Source of the DNA: CAWHPS01 sp963831235
GTDB lineage: Bacteria > Fibrobacterota > OXYB2-FULL-49-7 > JAEUSG01
Length of the DNA: 64,000 bases
Direction: 5' to 3'
Assembly (NCBI GenBank): GCA_963831235.1
Contig: CAWHPS010000042.1
Coordinates: forward strand, 38,802-102,801
Every line of letters starts with the position of its first letter. Position 1 is the first letter of the stretch. Position numbers and translations under genes: made by a program. This document shows positions 34,819 through 44,352 of this stretch, in pieces. Below the pieces are notes generated by a model. The model saw nothing but the letters and a program-made list of their open reading frames with translations, was not told where the DNA came from and searched no databases.

Positions 34819-36712
34819 GTGATATATTATCGAATTGAATTGTAAACCTGCAAAGCTTGAGATTATGCTTTTTGCATACATCCTTAAGAACACCTTCGCG
34901 GTTGCCGTTGATGAATGGTGATGAAATTATTATTCGCTGCACATTATTTACAACAACCAGATTCTCCAGTTGATTTACATCGCCCAGAACGGGATATCCC
35001 AGTATTTCCTTATTGTGTTTAGAAGGGTTGTCGTCTATGAAGCCAAGGGGTTTGTAATCAAGAATATCCTCCTTGATGAGAGAACTTAAAAGCACTTCGC
35101 CTCTATCCCCTGCACCATATATAAGCGTACGGTCGCCTCCTGACAGGCGTGTGAGCTCGCGTTTTTGATAGGTTACGTAGAAATTATACAGGAGTCTGCT
35201 TGCGCATATCAGGACCAAAAGAAAAATCCAGAACAGAACAATATGCCTTGGAGATAGCATTAAAGAAGGATTAAAAAATGCCAGCGCAAAATAAGACAAA
35301 AGCGCACCAAGGGTCACACCCTTGACATAACGGCCAATGGCATCAAGATTAACATATCTCCATAGTGTCTTATAGAAGCCGAAGACCGCGAAGGAGATGA
35401 AACAGCAAAGGGAGATTATTATCAGCTGGGCATTGAATTGATTTATGTTCTGATGAATTGTACCAAAATCTTCAATAAACATCCTTGTAAAAAAGACAGA
35501 TATGACTATAAAAATACAATCAATCACAAGTTCGAATACAATCTTCTTTGCAGATAATTTATACCAGAAAGGAAGTTCCTTCTCTTCATCACTATAAAGC
35601 GCATTATAAAGCTTTTTCTTTTGTCTGTACCGTTCCCGTTTAAGGCGAATCAGGATGGTTTCAACATAACCAAGACGCCTTATTCCTGTATAAACAATTA
35701 ATCCAAAAATCAAAAGAAGACTGGCAGCTATCTCGTTCTGTGCCGCGGTCAAGGCCAATGCTATTGCGCCGAACACAATGCAGATTATATACAATACTGT
35801 TACGGTCTGTTTCTGATTTAACCCTGAAGCAAGCAGCCTGTGATGTATATGCTCTTTGTCCGCTGAAAAGGGGTTTTTGCCGGTTATGATCCTTCTTAAG
35901 AAGGCAAATAGTGTGTCGAATATAGGCAGGCCAAGCGCAATGAAAGGTATCAGGATGGATACGGTTGTTGAACTAATCAATGCGCCCTTTATGGAAAGGG
36001 TTGCCAGGATAAAGCCAAGAAAAAGGCTTCCAGTATCACCCATAAAGATTTGCGCGGGATTGAAGTTGTATTTAAGGAAGCCAAGGAGAGCCCCGGTCAA
36101 GGCCGCGGACATTATTACCATGGCGGGATTTCCTATATTCATTGATATGGCAAACATGCAGACTGCTACAATAAGACAAATACCCGAAGCCAGTCCATCA
36201 AGGCCGTCTGAAAGGTTAATGGCGTTTGTGACACCTACAATCCAAAACACGGTTATTGGATAAGCGAAAAACCCCAGATGAAAGGGTTCTCCAAATGGGT
36301 TAGTTATCGCCTCAACCCTAAGGCCTGAAGCGGCAATCAAGATAGCCACCGAGAACTGGATTATAAACTTTATCTTTGCATTCAGACCGATTTTGTCGTC
36401 TATAATTCCCATTGCCATCATAACAATAGAACCTGCAAATATATATAGGTATTCCCTGTTAAAGAACAGGGCAATGAAAGAGGCATGATCATAAAAATTG
36501 AAAAATAAGAGTGCAACCATCACCCCGCCGAAGATGCCAAGGCCGCCCATTCGCGGAATTACATCAACATGAATCTTACGGGTGCCGGGCTTATCAACTA
36601 TATCAAGGCTTATGGCAAGCTTTATGACAAAAGGCGTTAAAACTATCGAAGCTGCAAGGGAAATGGAAGTGATAAAAAGGTATAAAAGAAATGGATGATC
36701 TATGTTTAGCAT
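34808..36712 (-). CDS. WecA/TagO-type undecaprenyl-phosphate sugar-1-phosphate transferase fused to a CapD-type N-terminal half
   Basis: 634 residues. Residues 1-340 are a polytopic MraY/WecA domain: DDKIGLNAKIKFI, NAINLSDGLDGLASG, FMGDTGSLFLG and the cytoplasmic loop DKEHIHHRL. It would transfer GlcNAc-1-P or similar to undecaprenyl phosphate, starting glycan synthesis. Residues 365-480 add four more spans, and 505-634 form a nucleotide-binding domain (TLIYGAGDRGEVLLSSL, YKPLGFIDDNPSK, VQRIIISSP) like the N-terminal half of CapD/WbpM-type sugar-nucleotide dehydratases, but the dehydratase domain itself is missing. The fusion resembles enzymes in some FCB and delta-type genomes. Head of the 28.5-36.7 kb minus-strand run. 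Confidence 0.85.
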   Translation of the reverse strand: MLNIDHPFLLYLFITSISLAASIVLTPFVIKLAISLDIVDKPGTRKIHVDVIPRMGGLGIFGGVMVALLFFNFYDHASFIALFFNREYLYIFAGSIVMMAMGIIDDKIGLNAKIKFIIQFSVAILIAASGLRVEAITNPFGEPFHLGFFAYPITVFWIVGVTNAINLSDGLDGLASGICLIVAVCMFAISMNIGNPAMVIMSAALTGALLGFLKYNFNPAQIFMGDTGSLFLGFILATLSIKGALISSTTVSILIPFIALGLPIFDTLFAFLRRIITGKNPFSADKEHIHHRLLASGLNQKQTVTVLYIICIVFGAIALALTAAQNEIAASLLLIFGLIVYTGIRRLGYVETILIRLKRERYRQKKKLYNALYSDEEKELPFWYKLSAKKIVFELVIDCIFIVISVFFTRMFIEDFGTIHQNINQFNAQLIIISLCCFISFAVFGFYKTLWRYVNLDAIGRYVKGVTLGALLSYFALAFFNPSLMLSPRHIVLFWIFLLVLICASRLLYNFYVTYQKRELTRLSGGDRTLIYGAGDRGEVLLSSLIKEDILDYKPLGFIDDNPSKHNKEILGYPVLGDVNQLENLVVVNNVQRIIISSPFINGNREGVLKDVCKKHNLKLCRFTIQFDNISLAN

Positions 36713-36976
36713 AAATGTTTAATCTTGAATAATATAATTTATGTAATAAACAATCTGCAAATTATGGATTTAATGCTGTAACATGTTGATTTGACAGCCG
36801 TTGAAATAATAATAGTTTTGAAACAGACGGTCAATACAATCGATTATAACTTCCCTGCTCTACATTAAAGTAAACCTGAAATCCATTCCCGCTTCCTGTC
36901 ATACTCCCCAGCATAAACAAGCATTGCCTAAAACAATCTTGATTGCTTATTTTTCCTAACACTTACAGGGCTTATT

Positions 36977-38422
36977 ATGAATTCCTATCATCCAAAATCT
37001 TTGCTGAAACAAGGCGAATGTGAGACAATAGAGTTTAAGGCTAATTTCGGTTCAGATACAATAGTCACGCTTAATGCTTTTGCGAACACAAACGGCGGTT
37101 ATGTCCTAATCGGCGTCAATAATTCCGGAGAGCCTATCGGTGTTTCCCTTCATAAAGAGAGTATAAACACGTGGCTAAATGAAATCAAGCAGAAAACAGA
37201 ACCTTCAATTATTCCTGATGTATTTCCTTATAGGTTGAAGGGCAAAAATATCATTATCCTATCAATAAAAGCCTTTCCCGTAAAACCGGTATCTCAGCAG
37301 GGACGCTATTATAAGCGGATATCCAGTTCCAACCATCTGATGTCATTAAGCGAAATATCCGACATGCACCTTAAAACATTCAACCAGAGCTGGGACTATT
37401 ATACCGATCCTCAACTATCACTCGACGGCATTGATCCCGAAAAAGTCCGTAAACTCATCAGGCAAATCAGTTCCAAATCAGGAAGGCCACCGGAAGACGA
37501 TTTTATCCGGTTTCTTCAGAAATTTGAACTTCTCCGTGAAGGGAAGCTCACCAAAGCAGCACATCTTCTATTTGTTAATGATTTTTCTTCAATGACAGGG
37601 ATTCAAGCAGGCCGGTTCAAAAGCGATACCAATATCATCGACAACCTAACCATACAGACGGATTTATTTTCAGAGGTTGATCTTCTCCTGGAATTCATAC
37701 ATAAGCATTTGATGACAGAATATATCATTACCGGAAAAGCCCGCAGGGAAGAGCGTTTTGACTATCCCGAGGCTGCCATTCGTGAGATTGTGCTTAATAT
37801 GATTGTACACCGTGATTACAGAGATTCAAGCGACTCCATAGTAAAGATATTTGATGACCGTATAGAATTCTTTAATCCGGGAAGACTGGTCGGGGAACTC
37901 ACCGTAGAAAAATTGCTTTCAGATAACTATGTACCAAAAGTAAGAAACAGACTCATAAACCTTCTTTTTAAAGAAGCAAATCTGGTAGAGAAATATGGTT
38001 CCGGTATCAGGCGAATATGCGAAATATGCAGGGAGCATGCCAATTGTGAAGCCTCTTTCGAAAATCTGCAGCATGGCTTCCGTGTGATTTTAAAAAAGAC
38101 AAATAGGAAAAGTCTTCTAAAGCCTGCCGTTAAAGACATTGACAAACAAGGCACAAACAAACAAAATGTCGTAGAAAATGTCGTAGAAAATGTCGTAGAA
38201 AATGTCGTAGAAAATGTCGTAGAAAATGACTCGAAAATATTGGCAATGATAAGGAAAAATCCAATAATAACAGCAAAAGAGATCGGGATCAGGCTGAAAT
38301 TATCAGAGCGAACAATGCAAAGACATTTGAAAACAATGCAGGACAAAGGCCTCATCAGCAGGGTCGGCCCTGATAAGGGAGGCAAATGGGTTGCCAAGAA
38401 TGCGGTTCTATATCAAGTGTGA
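36977..38422 (+). CDS. AlbA_2/Schlafen-type putative regulator (RecG-like) with HTH
   Basis: 481 residues. N-terminal AlbA_2 domain (ETIEFKANFGSDTIVTLNAFANTNGG ... YYKRISSSNHLMS, 12-125), a RecG-like central ATPase-type domain (REIVLNMIVHRDY, FFNPGRLVGELTVE, LVEKYGSGIRRI), then a linker and a winged helix at 415-465 (TAKEIGIRLKLSERTMQRHLKTMQDKGLI). The linker holds five consecutive VVEN units from a 12-bp DNA repeat. Proteins of this type are annotated as transcriptional regulators or ATP-binding proteins; the true role is unclear. Followed after 48 bp by a nucleotidyltransferase gene on the same strand. Confidence 0.82.
   Translation: MNSYHPKSLLKQGECETIEFKANFGSDTIVTLNAFANTNGGYVLIGVNNSGEPIGVSLHKESINTWLNEIKQKTEPSIIPDVFPYRLKGKNIIILSIKAFPVKPVSQQGRYYKRISSSNHLMSLSEISDMHLKTFNQSWDYYTDPQLSLDGIDPEKVRKLIRQISSKSGRPPEDDFIRFLQKFELLREGKLTKAAHLLFVNDFSSMTGIQAGRFKSDTNIIDNLTIQTDLFSEVDLLLEFIHKHLMTEYIITGKARREERFDYPEAAIREIVLNMIVHRDYRDSSDSIVKIFDDRIEFFNPGRLVGELTVEKLLSDNYVPKVRNRLINLLFKEANLVEKYGSGIRRICEICREHANCEASFENLQHGFRVILKKTNRKSLLKPAVKDIDKQGTNKQNVVENVVENVVENVVENVVENDSKILAMIRKNPIITAKEIGIRLKLSERTMQRHLKTMQDKGLISRVGPDKGGKWVAKNAVLYQV
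38163..38228 (+). repeat. 12-bp tandem repeat, five copies, in frame
   Basis: AAAATGTCGTAG repeated five times plus a partial sixth copy inside the AlbA-type gene, encoding (NVVE)n. Being a multiple of three, copy changes lengthen or shorten the linker without shifting the frame. Confidence 0.95.
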
Positions 38423-38470
38423 TAGTAACTTTGCAGAAGAAAATTTCAAGCAAATAAAGGAAACATATCA

Positions 38471-38785
38471 ATGGTTACTGCAGAAAGTGTAAAACGAATA
38501 GTTAAAAGACTCGTTGACGCTGTTTCGGCTGCGGGAATTCCGATTTCCAAAGCCTACCTCTTTGGTTCAGTTGTGAGCGGAAGGAACCATGAATATAGCG
38601 ATATTGACGTAGCGCTTGTTTCAGACAAATTTACCGGAATTTCCTTTGATGATCGTAAGGTATTAAATCCATTTGTCATTCAAATAGATCCCTCACTTGA
38701 ATTGCACCCTTTTACCGCCACTGATTTTTCAAATGACAATCCATTTGCAAACGAAATCATGCGCTCCGGGGTATTAATTTGCTGA
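38471..38785 (+). CDS. MNT/PAP-type nucleotidyltransferase domain protein
   Basis: 104 residues with the minimal nucleotidyltransferase motif: AYLFGSVVSGRNHEYSDIDV, that is GS, then Asp-x-Asp. This is the size and form of MntA-like antitoxin nucleotidyltransferases, which normally pair with HEPN toxins. No HEPN gene follows here; the next gene is on the opposite strand. A KRIVKRLVDAVSAAGI leader precedes the motif. It may belong to an operon with the AlbA-type regulator (48-bp gap, own AAAGGAAAC site). Confidence 0.8.
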   Translation: MVTAESVKRIVKRLVDAVSAAGIPISKAYLFGSVVSGRNHEYSDIDVALVSDKFTGISFDDRKVLNPFVIQIDPSLELHPFTATDFSNDNPFANEIMRSGVLIC

Positions 38786-38804
38786 GATAGAAACACCGTT
38801 TCTT

Positions 38805-39074
38805 TTATTTGATAAATTCCAGTACAGAATCCGCAACATACTTTAAAGCATCAGAGGTAATCTCAGGGTAAACAGGCAGTGCAAGCGATGTTTTAGCTGC
38901 ATGCTCTGAAACCGGCATATCACCTTGCTTTCCACCCAAATAAGAAAGGCATTCCTGCAAACATTTGCAGGTGGGGTTACCGCAGGTCAGCTTTCGTTTG
39001 GAAATACTGCCCCGTATAAAAGGTTTTTCGCTGATTAGGGCGGTCAGCTTGGTTCTGGCGGATAATTCGTTCAT
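38805..39074 (-). pseudogene. Chimeric ORF: DUF6788-like N-terminus joined to a DegT/DnrJ aminotransferase C-terminus
   Basis: 89 residues. The first 43 (FIRGSISKRKLTCGNPTCKCL) match the short zinc-binding DUF6788 pattern RGS-x(4)-TCG-P-C-C. Then GKQGDMPVSEHAAKTSLALPVYPEIT followed by ALKYVADSVLEFIK is the C-terminal segment of DegT/DnrJ/EryC1 sugar aminotransferases (usual form GDFPVAERAAKEVLSLPLYPELT). The two families are unrelated, so this appears to be a deletion scar fusing two gene fragments, both too short to work as the full enzyme. Whether the chimera is expressed is unknown. Confidence 0.65.
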
Positions 39075-39254
39075 AGTAAGGGCTCCGTTTAATGGTAGAG
39101 ATAAGGCTTACCTATTAATATAAGTAAGTCTTATCGCCAGTTGCAAGGAAATAATGCGGATGCGAATCTGCTATCTGTGAGTTTTAGAGCTAAGACTTTG
39201 AAAAATTAGGGGGTAATAAAAAACGTTGCGGAATCGCTGTTGAACATATTTTGC

Positions 39255-40523
39255 TTATGCATGTATGTTGATCTGTTTCTTTGTCCGCACCGGTTTGCCG
39301 CGATCCGGGATGTAAGCTAGTATCCCGATATAATACCAACCAGCATTGCTTGACGATCCGGTCTTAACAGAAATAAGCACCTCCATTGTTCCAGGAACCA
39401 GCTTCTCCCCGCTCTTAAAAATATTTACACCATACATATCACCAACAGTGACAAATGGATTCGGCAGATCATTATGAGGCGCTGTAAGAAAGGTTTGTTC
39501 CGTAAGGATGTCCAGGTCTTCGAATACCTCATCACGCGTTATGCATACTGGATGATTGTATAGGCCGCGGAGTTGATCCGGCGTATTGCCCGGACCATTA
39601 GCGGGCGGCATGCCAAAAGCGGTATTGTCGCACCAGCCGAAGGCCCAAACCAGGAACCAGGCATATCCGGTTGCAGCCTGCAGGCATTCAGGATCCGGTG
39701 TGAGTCCGCATTCCGTAATCGAATAGGGCTTGCCCCCCATGAAGCTTGCAAGTGAAGCATCCTGTGCCACCCACCTGTCGTCCTCCTGGATGGAGGTGTA
39801 ATGGTCCACACCACCGACATCCACAAGCTCCGGCTGGTAATATGCGGCATTGACATCTGTGTTCGGGGACCAGACCCAGAGAAGATTATCAAGCCCCCTG
39901 CAGTTTGTCAAGCGGTCATACATATTGTACCAGAGCTTCTTGAAGGAAGAGGGCTCCTTGCCACCCCACCAGAACCAGGAGCCATTCATCTCGTGATAGG
40001 GCCGCCATAAGACAACAACCCCTGAATCGCGGAGCTCTTGCAGGAATGCGGCTATGATGTCCACGTTAGCAGCCCAGCGATCAAAAAGCAACGTTCCCGG
40101 GGTCACAACCTCGTTAAAGTCCTTTTGAGACATGGATGACCGTACGCTCTCCCAACCGCCCGCATCCGGCTCCATCTCCTTTGGACTGGTCTCATGCCAA
40201 CAGATGGTCACAAGACCACCCGCGCGCCAGTATTCGATGGCTGTTGCAATCATGCCAGGCCGCAACGAGACAGTGTCCTCGCAATAAAAGTCAAGGCCGA
40301 TTATCGCGGGCCATTTCCCTGTAACTTCTTTAATATGGCGGGCATACTGCATGTCAAAAGGTGATTCCTGGCCGGAAAGGATTTTGTTATGGTCCCTCAC
40401 ATCTTCAAGGTAATCAAGTACTTTCCTTGCCTCAGGAGTGGCATCTGGATTGACCGGCAGGGCAGTGAACCCGGATACGGCAAGGAGGGCCGCTGTAGCC
40501 GACGCTATGATTAGATTTTTCAT
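39255..40523 (-). CDS. Secreted GH26 beta-mannanase-like glycoside hydrolase
   Basis: 422 residues from the ATG at 40523, preceded by AAGGAGGGCGCTT; a longer frame from 40544 lacks this. A signal peptide (MKNLIIASATAALLAVSG) is followed by a single GH26 (beta/alpha)8 barrel. Catalytic residues are visible: acid/base Glu178 in WRPYHEMNGSWFWWG, nucleophile Glu271 in YSITECGL, and the conserved His-Glu pair in ICWHETS. GH26 enzymes hydrolyse beta-1,4-mannan (some act on mixed glucans). The last 70 residues (from FVTVGDMYGVNIF) look like a small beta domain. The AraC/LacI-type regulator gene lies just upstream on the same strand. Confidence 0.92.
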   Translation of the reverse strand: MKNLIIASATAALLAVSGFTALPVNPDATPEARKVLDYLEDVRDHNKILSGQESPFDMQYARHIKEVTGKWPAIIGLDFYCEDTVSLRPGMIATAIEYWRAGGLVTICWHETSPKEMEPDAGGWESVRSSMSQKDFNEVVTPGTLLFDRWAANVDIIAAFLQELRDSGVVVLWRPYHEMNGSWFWWGGKEPSSFKKLWYNMYDRLTNCRGLDNLLWVWSPNTDVNAAYYQPELVDVGGVDHYTSIQEDDRWVAQDASLASFMGGKPYSITECGLTPDPECLQAATGYAWFLVWAFGWCDNTAFGMPPANGPGNTPDQLRGLYNHPVCITRDEVFEDLDILTEQTFLTAPHNDLPNPFVTVGDMYGVNIFKSGEKLVPGTMEVLISVKTGSSSNAGWYYIGILAYIPDRGKPVRTKKQINIHA

Positions 40524-40616
40524 AAGCGCCCTCCTTGTTCCCATGATTAATTATAATCAGAAAGAGGGTAAAAAACTACAAAAGGGGTTAGAAACCAGTA
40601 TGAATAAAATGTCAGA

Positions 40617-41879
40617 TCAGTTGCGAAAGGCCGTGGGCGTGGTTTTGAATTTTGCCTTGAACAGACGATTGAAAGGCTGAATATTGTTGAACCCGCACCG
40701 CATTGCAATACTGATGACCTGTTCAGATGAATTCCGTAGCATGAAAGAAGCCCGTTCCAGCCGCCGGTCATTCATAAAGTCGCGAAAGGTCTCTTGATAA
40801 ACCTGTTTGAATCGCTGGAGGAAATAGCGCTTCGACAAGCGGGTCCTGGTTGCGAGCATTCCGGCAAGGTCGTCGGTGTCCGGCTCCTCGGCAATCACAG
40901 ACTGGACAACCTGGGTGAACCGGATCGTGTCTTCAACAGTGGAATCCAATTCCCCACGGTATTCGGATGATCCAGGTATCTGTACTGGCTTTAGGAGGAT
41001 ATCAGGACGATCATTAATTCGGGGACCGCTACTAATGACCGCCTGTGCACAAAGTCTGCCAATCTCAATGAAATCCTCGTGCATGGTGGAAAGGAACGCT
41101 TCGTTGTGCGGTGGGAAGGGGTATTTCTCGTTCCCGAAACCGGCAATAGCCATTTTCCCGGGTATTGCTATACCGCGGCCCACGGCCGCCAGATAAAGGT
41201 GTTCCGCGAAGTAATCGTATTCGCAGAGCACCGCGTCAGGGAAGGCCTCGTTCCTGAGAAAAAGTTCAATGACCTGATCCGCGTTTTCCGCCATTATACG
41301 GCTTGTCTTGTGGTCGCCGCCCGGCATGTTGTGGATGAACGTCCTCATCCGCTTGTCAAACACATGCGGCTTTCCGGTTTCAATGGAAAAACCCGGAGCC
41401 CATCTCTGTTCCAAGTTTAAGCCAATGGCTCGCAGCTGGTCGCGTACAATCAGGAACCTGTCGATGGAGTGCTTTCCGAAAAATGACCCGATATATCCAA
41501 AGGTTGAAATGCCATGCCGCATGAGCCGGCTTATCTGCTCCCGGTAACCACTTTCTATGTCGGTACCGATGTAGGGAATCCCCTGCACCGGTGGTTTAAT
41601 CATGCAGGCCACGCAGGGCATGCGCTTGCTAAGACCAGTAAGCCTCCTGCGCGTTTCCGCCCCAAAGCCCATGAGGGCGAATATGGCGCCATCAAACTTT
41701 TTGCCACGAAGCGCATCCATGAACAGGTTAAGCGGATTTGAATGTATGAAGTAATTGATCCGCACAGCCTCGTGCCGGGCCTCGAGCATGATCCCATACA
41801 GCAGGCGGAGAACATCCTGCCGCACGAAACTCGGGGTGACAGGTTCGTGGTCTGAAATAAAAGCTATGCGGACGGCCAT
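40617..41879 (-). CDS. XylR-type AraC regulator with LacI-like sugar-sensing domain
   Basis: 420 residues. Residues 1-290 form a LacI/periplasmic-binding-like effector domain (VRIAFISDHEP, CVACMIKPPVQGIPYIGTDIESGY, HGISTFGYIGSFFGKHS, KMAIAGFGNEKYPFPP). A C-terminal AraC double HTH follows (RTRLSKRYFLQRFKQVYQETFRDFMNDRRLERA ... SIAMRCGFNNIQPFNRLFKAKFKTTP). This architecture is that of E. coli XylR. The gene precedes the GH26 mannanase by 93 bp in the same direction, so it probably senses a mannan-derived sugar and switches GH26 on. Effector is inferred. Confidence 0.88.
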   Translation of the reverse strand: MAVRIAFISDHEPVTPSFVRQDVLRLLYGIMLEARHEAVRINYFIHSNPLNLFMDALRGKKFDGAIFALMGFGAETRRRLTGLSKRMPCVACMIKPPVQGIPYIGTDIESGYREQISRLMRHGISTFGYIGSFFGKHSIDRFLIVRDQLRAIGLNLEQRWAPGFSIETGKPHVFDKRMRTFIHNMPGGDHKTSRIMAENADQVIELFLRNEAFPDAVLCEYDYFAEHLYLAAVGRGIAIPGKMAIAGFGNEKYPFPPHNEAFLSTMHEDFIEIGRLCAQAVISSGPRINDRPDILLKPVQIPGSSEYRGELDSTVEDTIRFTQVVQSVIAEEPDTDDLAGMLATRTRLSKRYFLQRFKQVYQETFRDFMNDRRLERASFMLRNSSEQVISIAMRCGFNNIQPFNRLFKAKFKTTPTAFRN

Positions 41880-42256
41880 AGGCTTAAAATACGATTTTTA
41901 TACTGCTGGATGACAAGCTCGACGTAGGTCTTGCAGAAACCGGCAAAAAAGCTCAAGATATTATGGTTTTAGGCCGTGTAATGAAATCTTTGCGCTTCCC
42001 TATCAACGAAAGGGCGTTTGGCAATCCAAGCACGCAAGTCCAGCCTGGAATAAAAAATGCGTGATGAAACATCCTGCTCGATAACACAACCCGCAGGTTC
42101 TCTTATCAGATAAAGAGAAGAATATGATAAAGTCTGACACGACCCAAACCTAATCGGCTTCTGAGCAAATCTCGAAAAGAATCACTGAACTTTGGGACTT
42201 ACGCGAGGAAACGCTCGGCAGAATGCGCAACCTCATTTGAAATGCCGGAAAATCCG
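41880..42256. other. Intergenic gap with no recognised gene
   Basis: 377 bp between the XylR-type gene and the SGNH gene. It holds short coding-like stretches on the plus strand (for example 42163-42240, reading ...TELWDLREETLGRMRNLI-stop) without start or ribosome-binding site, so it may be the remains of lost genes. I see no hairpin terminator or RNA gene. Confidence 0.4.
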
Positions 42257-42922
42257 CTACCAAGGAGGAAAAAAGCGCAACAACTCTTCAGCTATTATCT
42301 CGTGGCCTTTACGATTGGGGTGGTTTGACCATGACAGGAAATCGGACAAGGCATGTCCGTTCTTCTGCTGCACCTCGAAGGCAGAAAGAGAGTCGCAAAG
42401 CCCGATACCGTATTCCTCTGCTAGACTACGAATTTGGTCTGCATGCTGCTGAAGAACCTTCTTCTCATGGATGTCGGCGGCAGGTAATTGGGTGATATCA
42501 GGGGAAGGCGTAAGCAGGATGATCTTAACTCCCCGATCAAGAGCGATATTAATCATTCTTGACCACGCAGCTTTGGCTTTTTCGAGGCCTGCACCGCGGT
42601 CATTCAAGCCATAGTCCAATGTCACTACATCCGGTCTGTGGCAGATTACCTCTTTTTCAAACCTTTCTGAACCCTGAATTGATGCTTCACCACCAACGGC
42701 AGTGACAATGACATTTATGACCGCAAAGGGGAATCGGTGTTTAAGACCTACATGCATGAGGTGCGGGTAAGCGTTGAAAGTATCAACCATAGGCGTCGCA
42801 AAATAGGCCGAAGGCACACTATGACCATGGCAAACTATATTCACTGTGCGATTATCAGGCCAATGCTTTTTTAAGACGGAAGTGACATTGGATAAATAAG
42901 TGTCAGGAGAAGAAATGGACAT
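42257..42922 (-). CDS. SGNH/GDSL-type esterase
   Basis: 221 residues, no signal peptide, so cytoplasmic. Block I is CHGHSVPSAY with Ser35 (His replaces the usual Asp of GDS), block II GGEAS at about 77-81, block III GLND with Asn107, and block V HPNRKGH with His201. The four consensus residues Ser, Gly, Asn and His are present. Family members deacetylate carbohydrates or cleave esters; with GH26 nearby a sugar esterase is plausible but not shown. Monocistronic on the minus strand; the flanking genes are over 180 bp away. Confidence 0.82.
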   Translation of the reverse strand: MSISSPDTYLSNVTSVLKKHWPDNRTVNIVCHGHSVPSAYFATPMVDTFNAYPHLMHVGLKHRFPFAVINVIVTAVGGEASIQGSERFEKEVICHRPDVVTLDYGLNDRGAGLEKAKAAWSRMINIALDRGVKIILLTPSPDITQLPAADIHEKKVLQQHADQIRSLAEEYGIGLCDSLSAFEVQQKNGHALSDFLSWSNHPNRKGHEIIAEELLRFFPPW

Positions 42923-43113
42923 AATAATCCTTTTATTTTAGTTTTTATATAAAATATTGTTTCAAGTACCAAATCACAAAATGATATATCATCTATCATC
43001 AGCCTTGTAAAAAAAAGCAAAAAAAGTCTGGGGAAGAGCCCATAATTTGGAGAGTCGAACTTTAAAAAACTTTTGCTTTGCTAAAATCCACAATATATCG
43101 GGTAATTTCTTAC

Positions 43114-44352
43114 CTATACCTTAAACTGTCGCACCAATCCTTTTAAACTCTCAGCTTGTTTCGCAAGATCCTCTGCGCTGGTTTTAACCTGGGTAATCCC
43201 CTGGGACGTACCCGCTACCGCGTTATTTACGCTACTCAGCGTATCTGCTACTTCGGAAAGTTTTTGCGCTGATTCCGCTACATTTCGTGCGACCTCTTGC
43301 GCGCTGACATCAACACTATTGACATTCCTGGAAACTTCATTTACAGTGGCACTCTGCTCCTCGACCGCGCTTACTATTGCTTGTGACAGGGTATTCACCT
43401 CTTCAATGACATTGGTCACTAACGTAATCGCCTTGATTGCGGATTCCGTATTACCCTGCATCTCCCCAATCTGCTTCTCGATTTCCTGTGTCGCCTCCGA
43501 AGTCTGCTTCGCAAGCTCCTTTACTTCGTGAGCAACAACGGCAAAACCTTTCCCGGACTCTCCGGCAGAGGCCGCTTCTATCGTGGCATTTAATGCAAGC
43601 AAATTTGTCCGATCAGCAATACCTTTGATGACCAGCACAATTTTACCAATTGATTTTGATGCGCTACCGAGATGGTCCATTATCTCTTTACTGGTATGCG
43701 CATATTTACTGGCATCCGTGGATATTTGCAATTCTTTATGACAGTTGCGGGCGACTTCGTTGAGTGATATGCTAATCTCATTAATTGCCATGGCCACGGC
43801 ATTTGCCGCGTTTGACATCTTTTCTGCGGCAGAAGAAATTGTGCTGATATTGTCTGTGACTTGTTTCGTCGCAGATGCAACAGTAGTTGTCTTCACGGTC
43901 ATTTCATCGGCATTTGCAGCTATTTTCGCGGAAGTTAACGAGAGTTCCGTAACAGAAGAGGCCACTGTTTCAGTATGACCCGTAATGCGCCCAATCATAT
44001 CTTGCAGCTTCTCAATGAATTTATTAAAATATCGGGCCATATCCCCGATTTCATCCTGACTTTCCACTATAATTCTTTTTGTCAAGTCCCTATTACCTTC
44101 GGATATCTCGTGTATTTCCAAAGATACTTTTTTAATAAAACCAATTATAGTGGTTTTTCCTATTAAAAATGAAATCAGGCCTACGATAACTCCAGCAAGG
44201 ACGCAGGAACAAGCAAAAACTATAAAACAAGCACTGCTTTTAAATTTGGCCACAAACAATAATGAGAATACAGGGAATATTGCCCCCATGAGTATCCCCG
44301 ATAACAACGATAATTTCAAATATTTATTAATGATGCTTTTTTTATTATTCAT
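43114..44352 (-). CDS. Methyl-accepting chemotaxis protein without a ligand-binding domain
   Basis: 412 residues. Two adjacent membrane spans (about 12-32 and 40-66) leave almost no periplasmic sensor; a HAMP domain follows (VSLEIHEISEGNRDLTKRI, ARYFNKFIEKLQ). The signalling domain carries the conserved hairpin tip ADRTNLLALNATIEAA and EVKELAKQTSEATQEI. It relays to CheA/CheW, probably in response to membrane or cytoplasmic cues. No che genes are adjacent. The gene is alone on the minus strand. Confidence 0.93.
   Translation of the reverse strand: MNNKKSIINKYLKLSLLSGILMGAIFPVFSLLFVAKFKSSACFIVFACSCVLAGVIVGLISFLIGKTTIIGFIKKVSLEIHEISEGNRDLTKRIIVESQDEIGDMARYFNKFIEKLQDMIGRITGHTETVASSVTELSLTSAKIAANADEMTVKTTTVASATKQVTDNISTISSAAEKMSNAANAVAMAINEISISLNEVARNCHKELQISTDASKYAHTSKEIMDHLGSASKSIGKIVLVIKGIADRTNLLALNATIEAASAGESGKGFAVVAHEVKELAKQTSEATQEIEKQIGEMQGNTESAIKAITLVTNVIEEVNTLSQAIVSAVEEQSATVNEVSRNVNSVDVSAQEVARNVAESAQKLSEVADTLSSVNNAVAGTSQGITQVKTSAEDLAKQAESLKGLVRQFKV

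Noticed and set aside
42163..42240. 26-codon plus-strand open stretch
   Set aside because: No start codon or ribosome-binding site; may be a remnant but cannot be supported.
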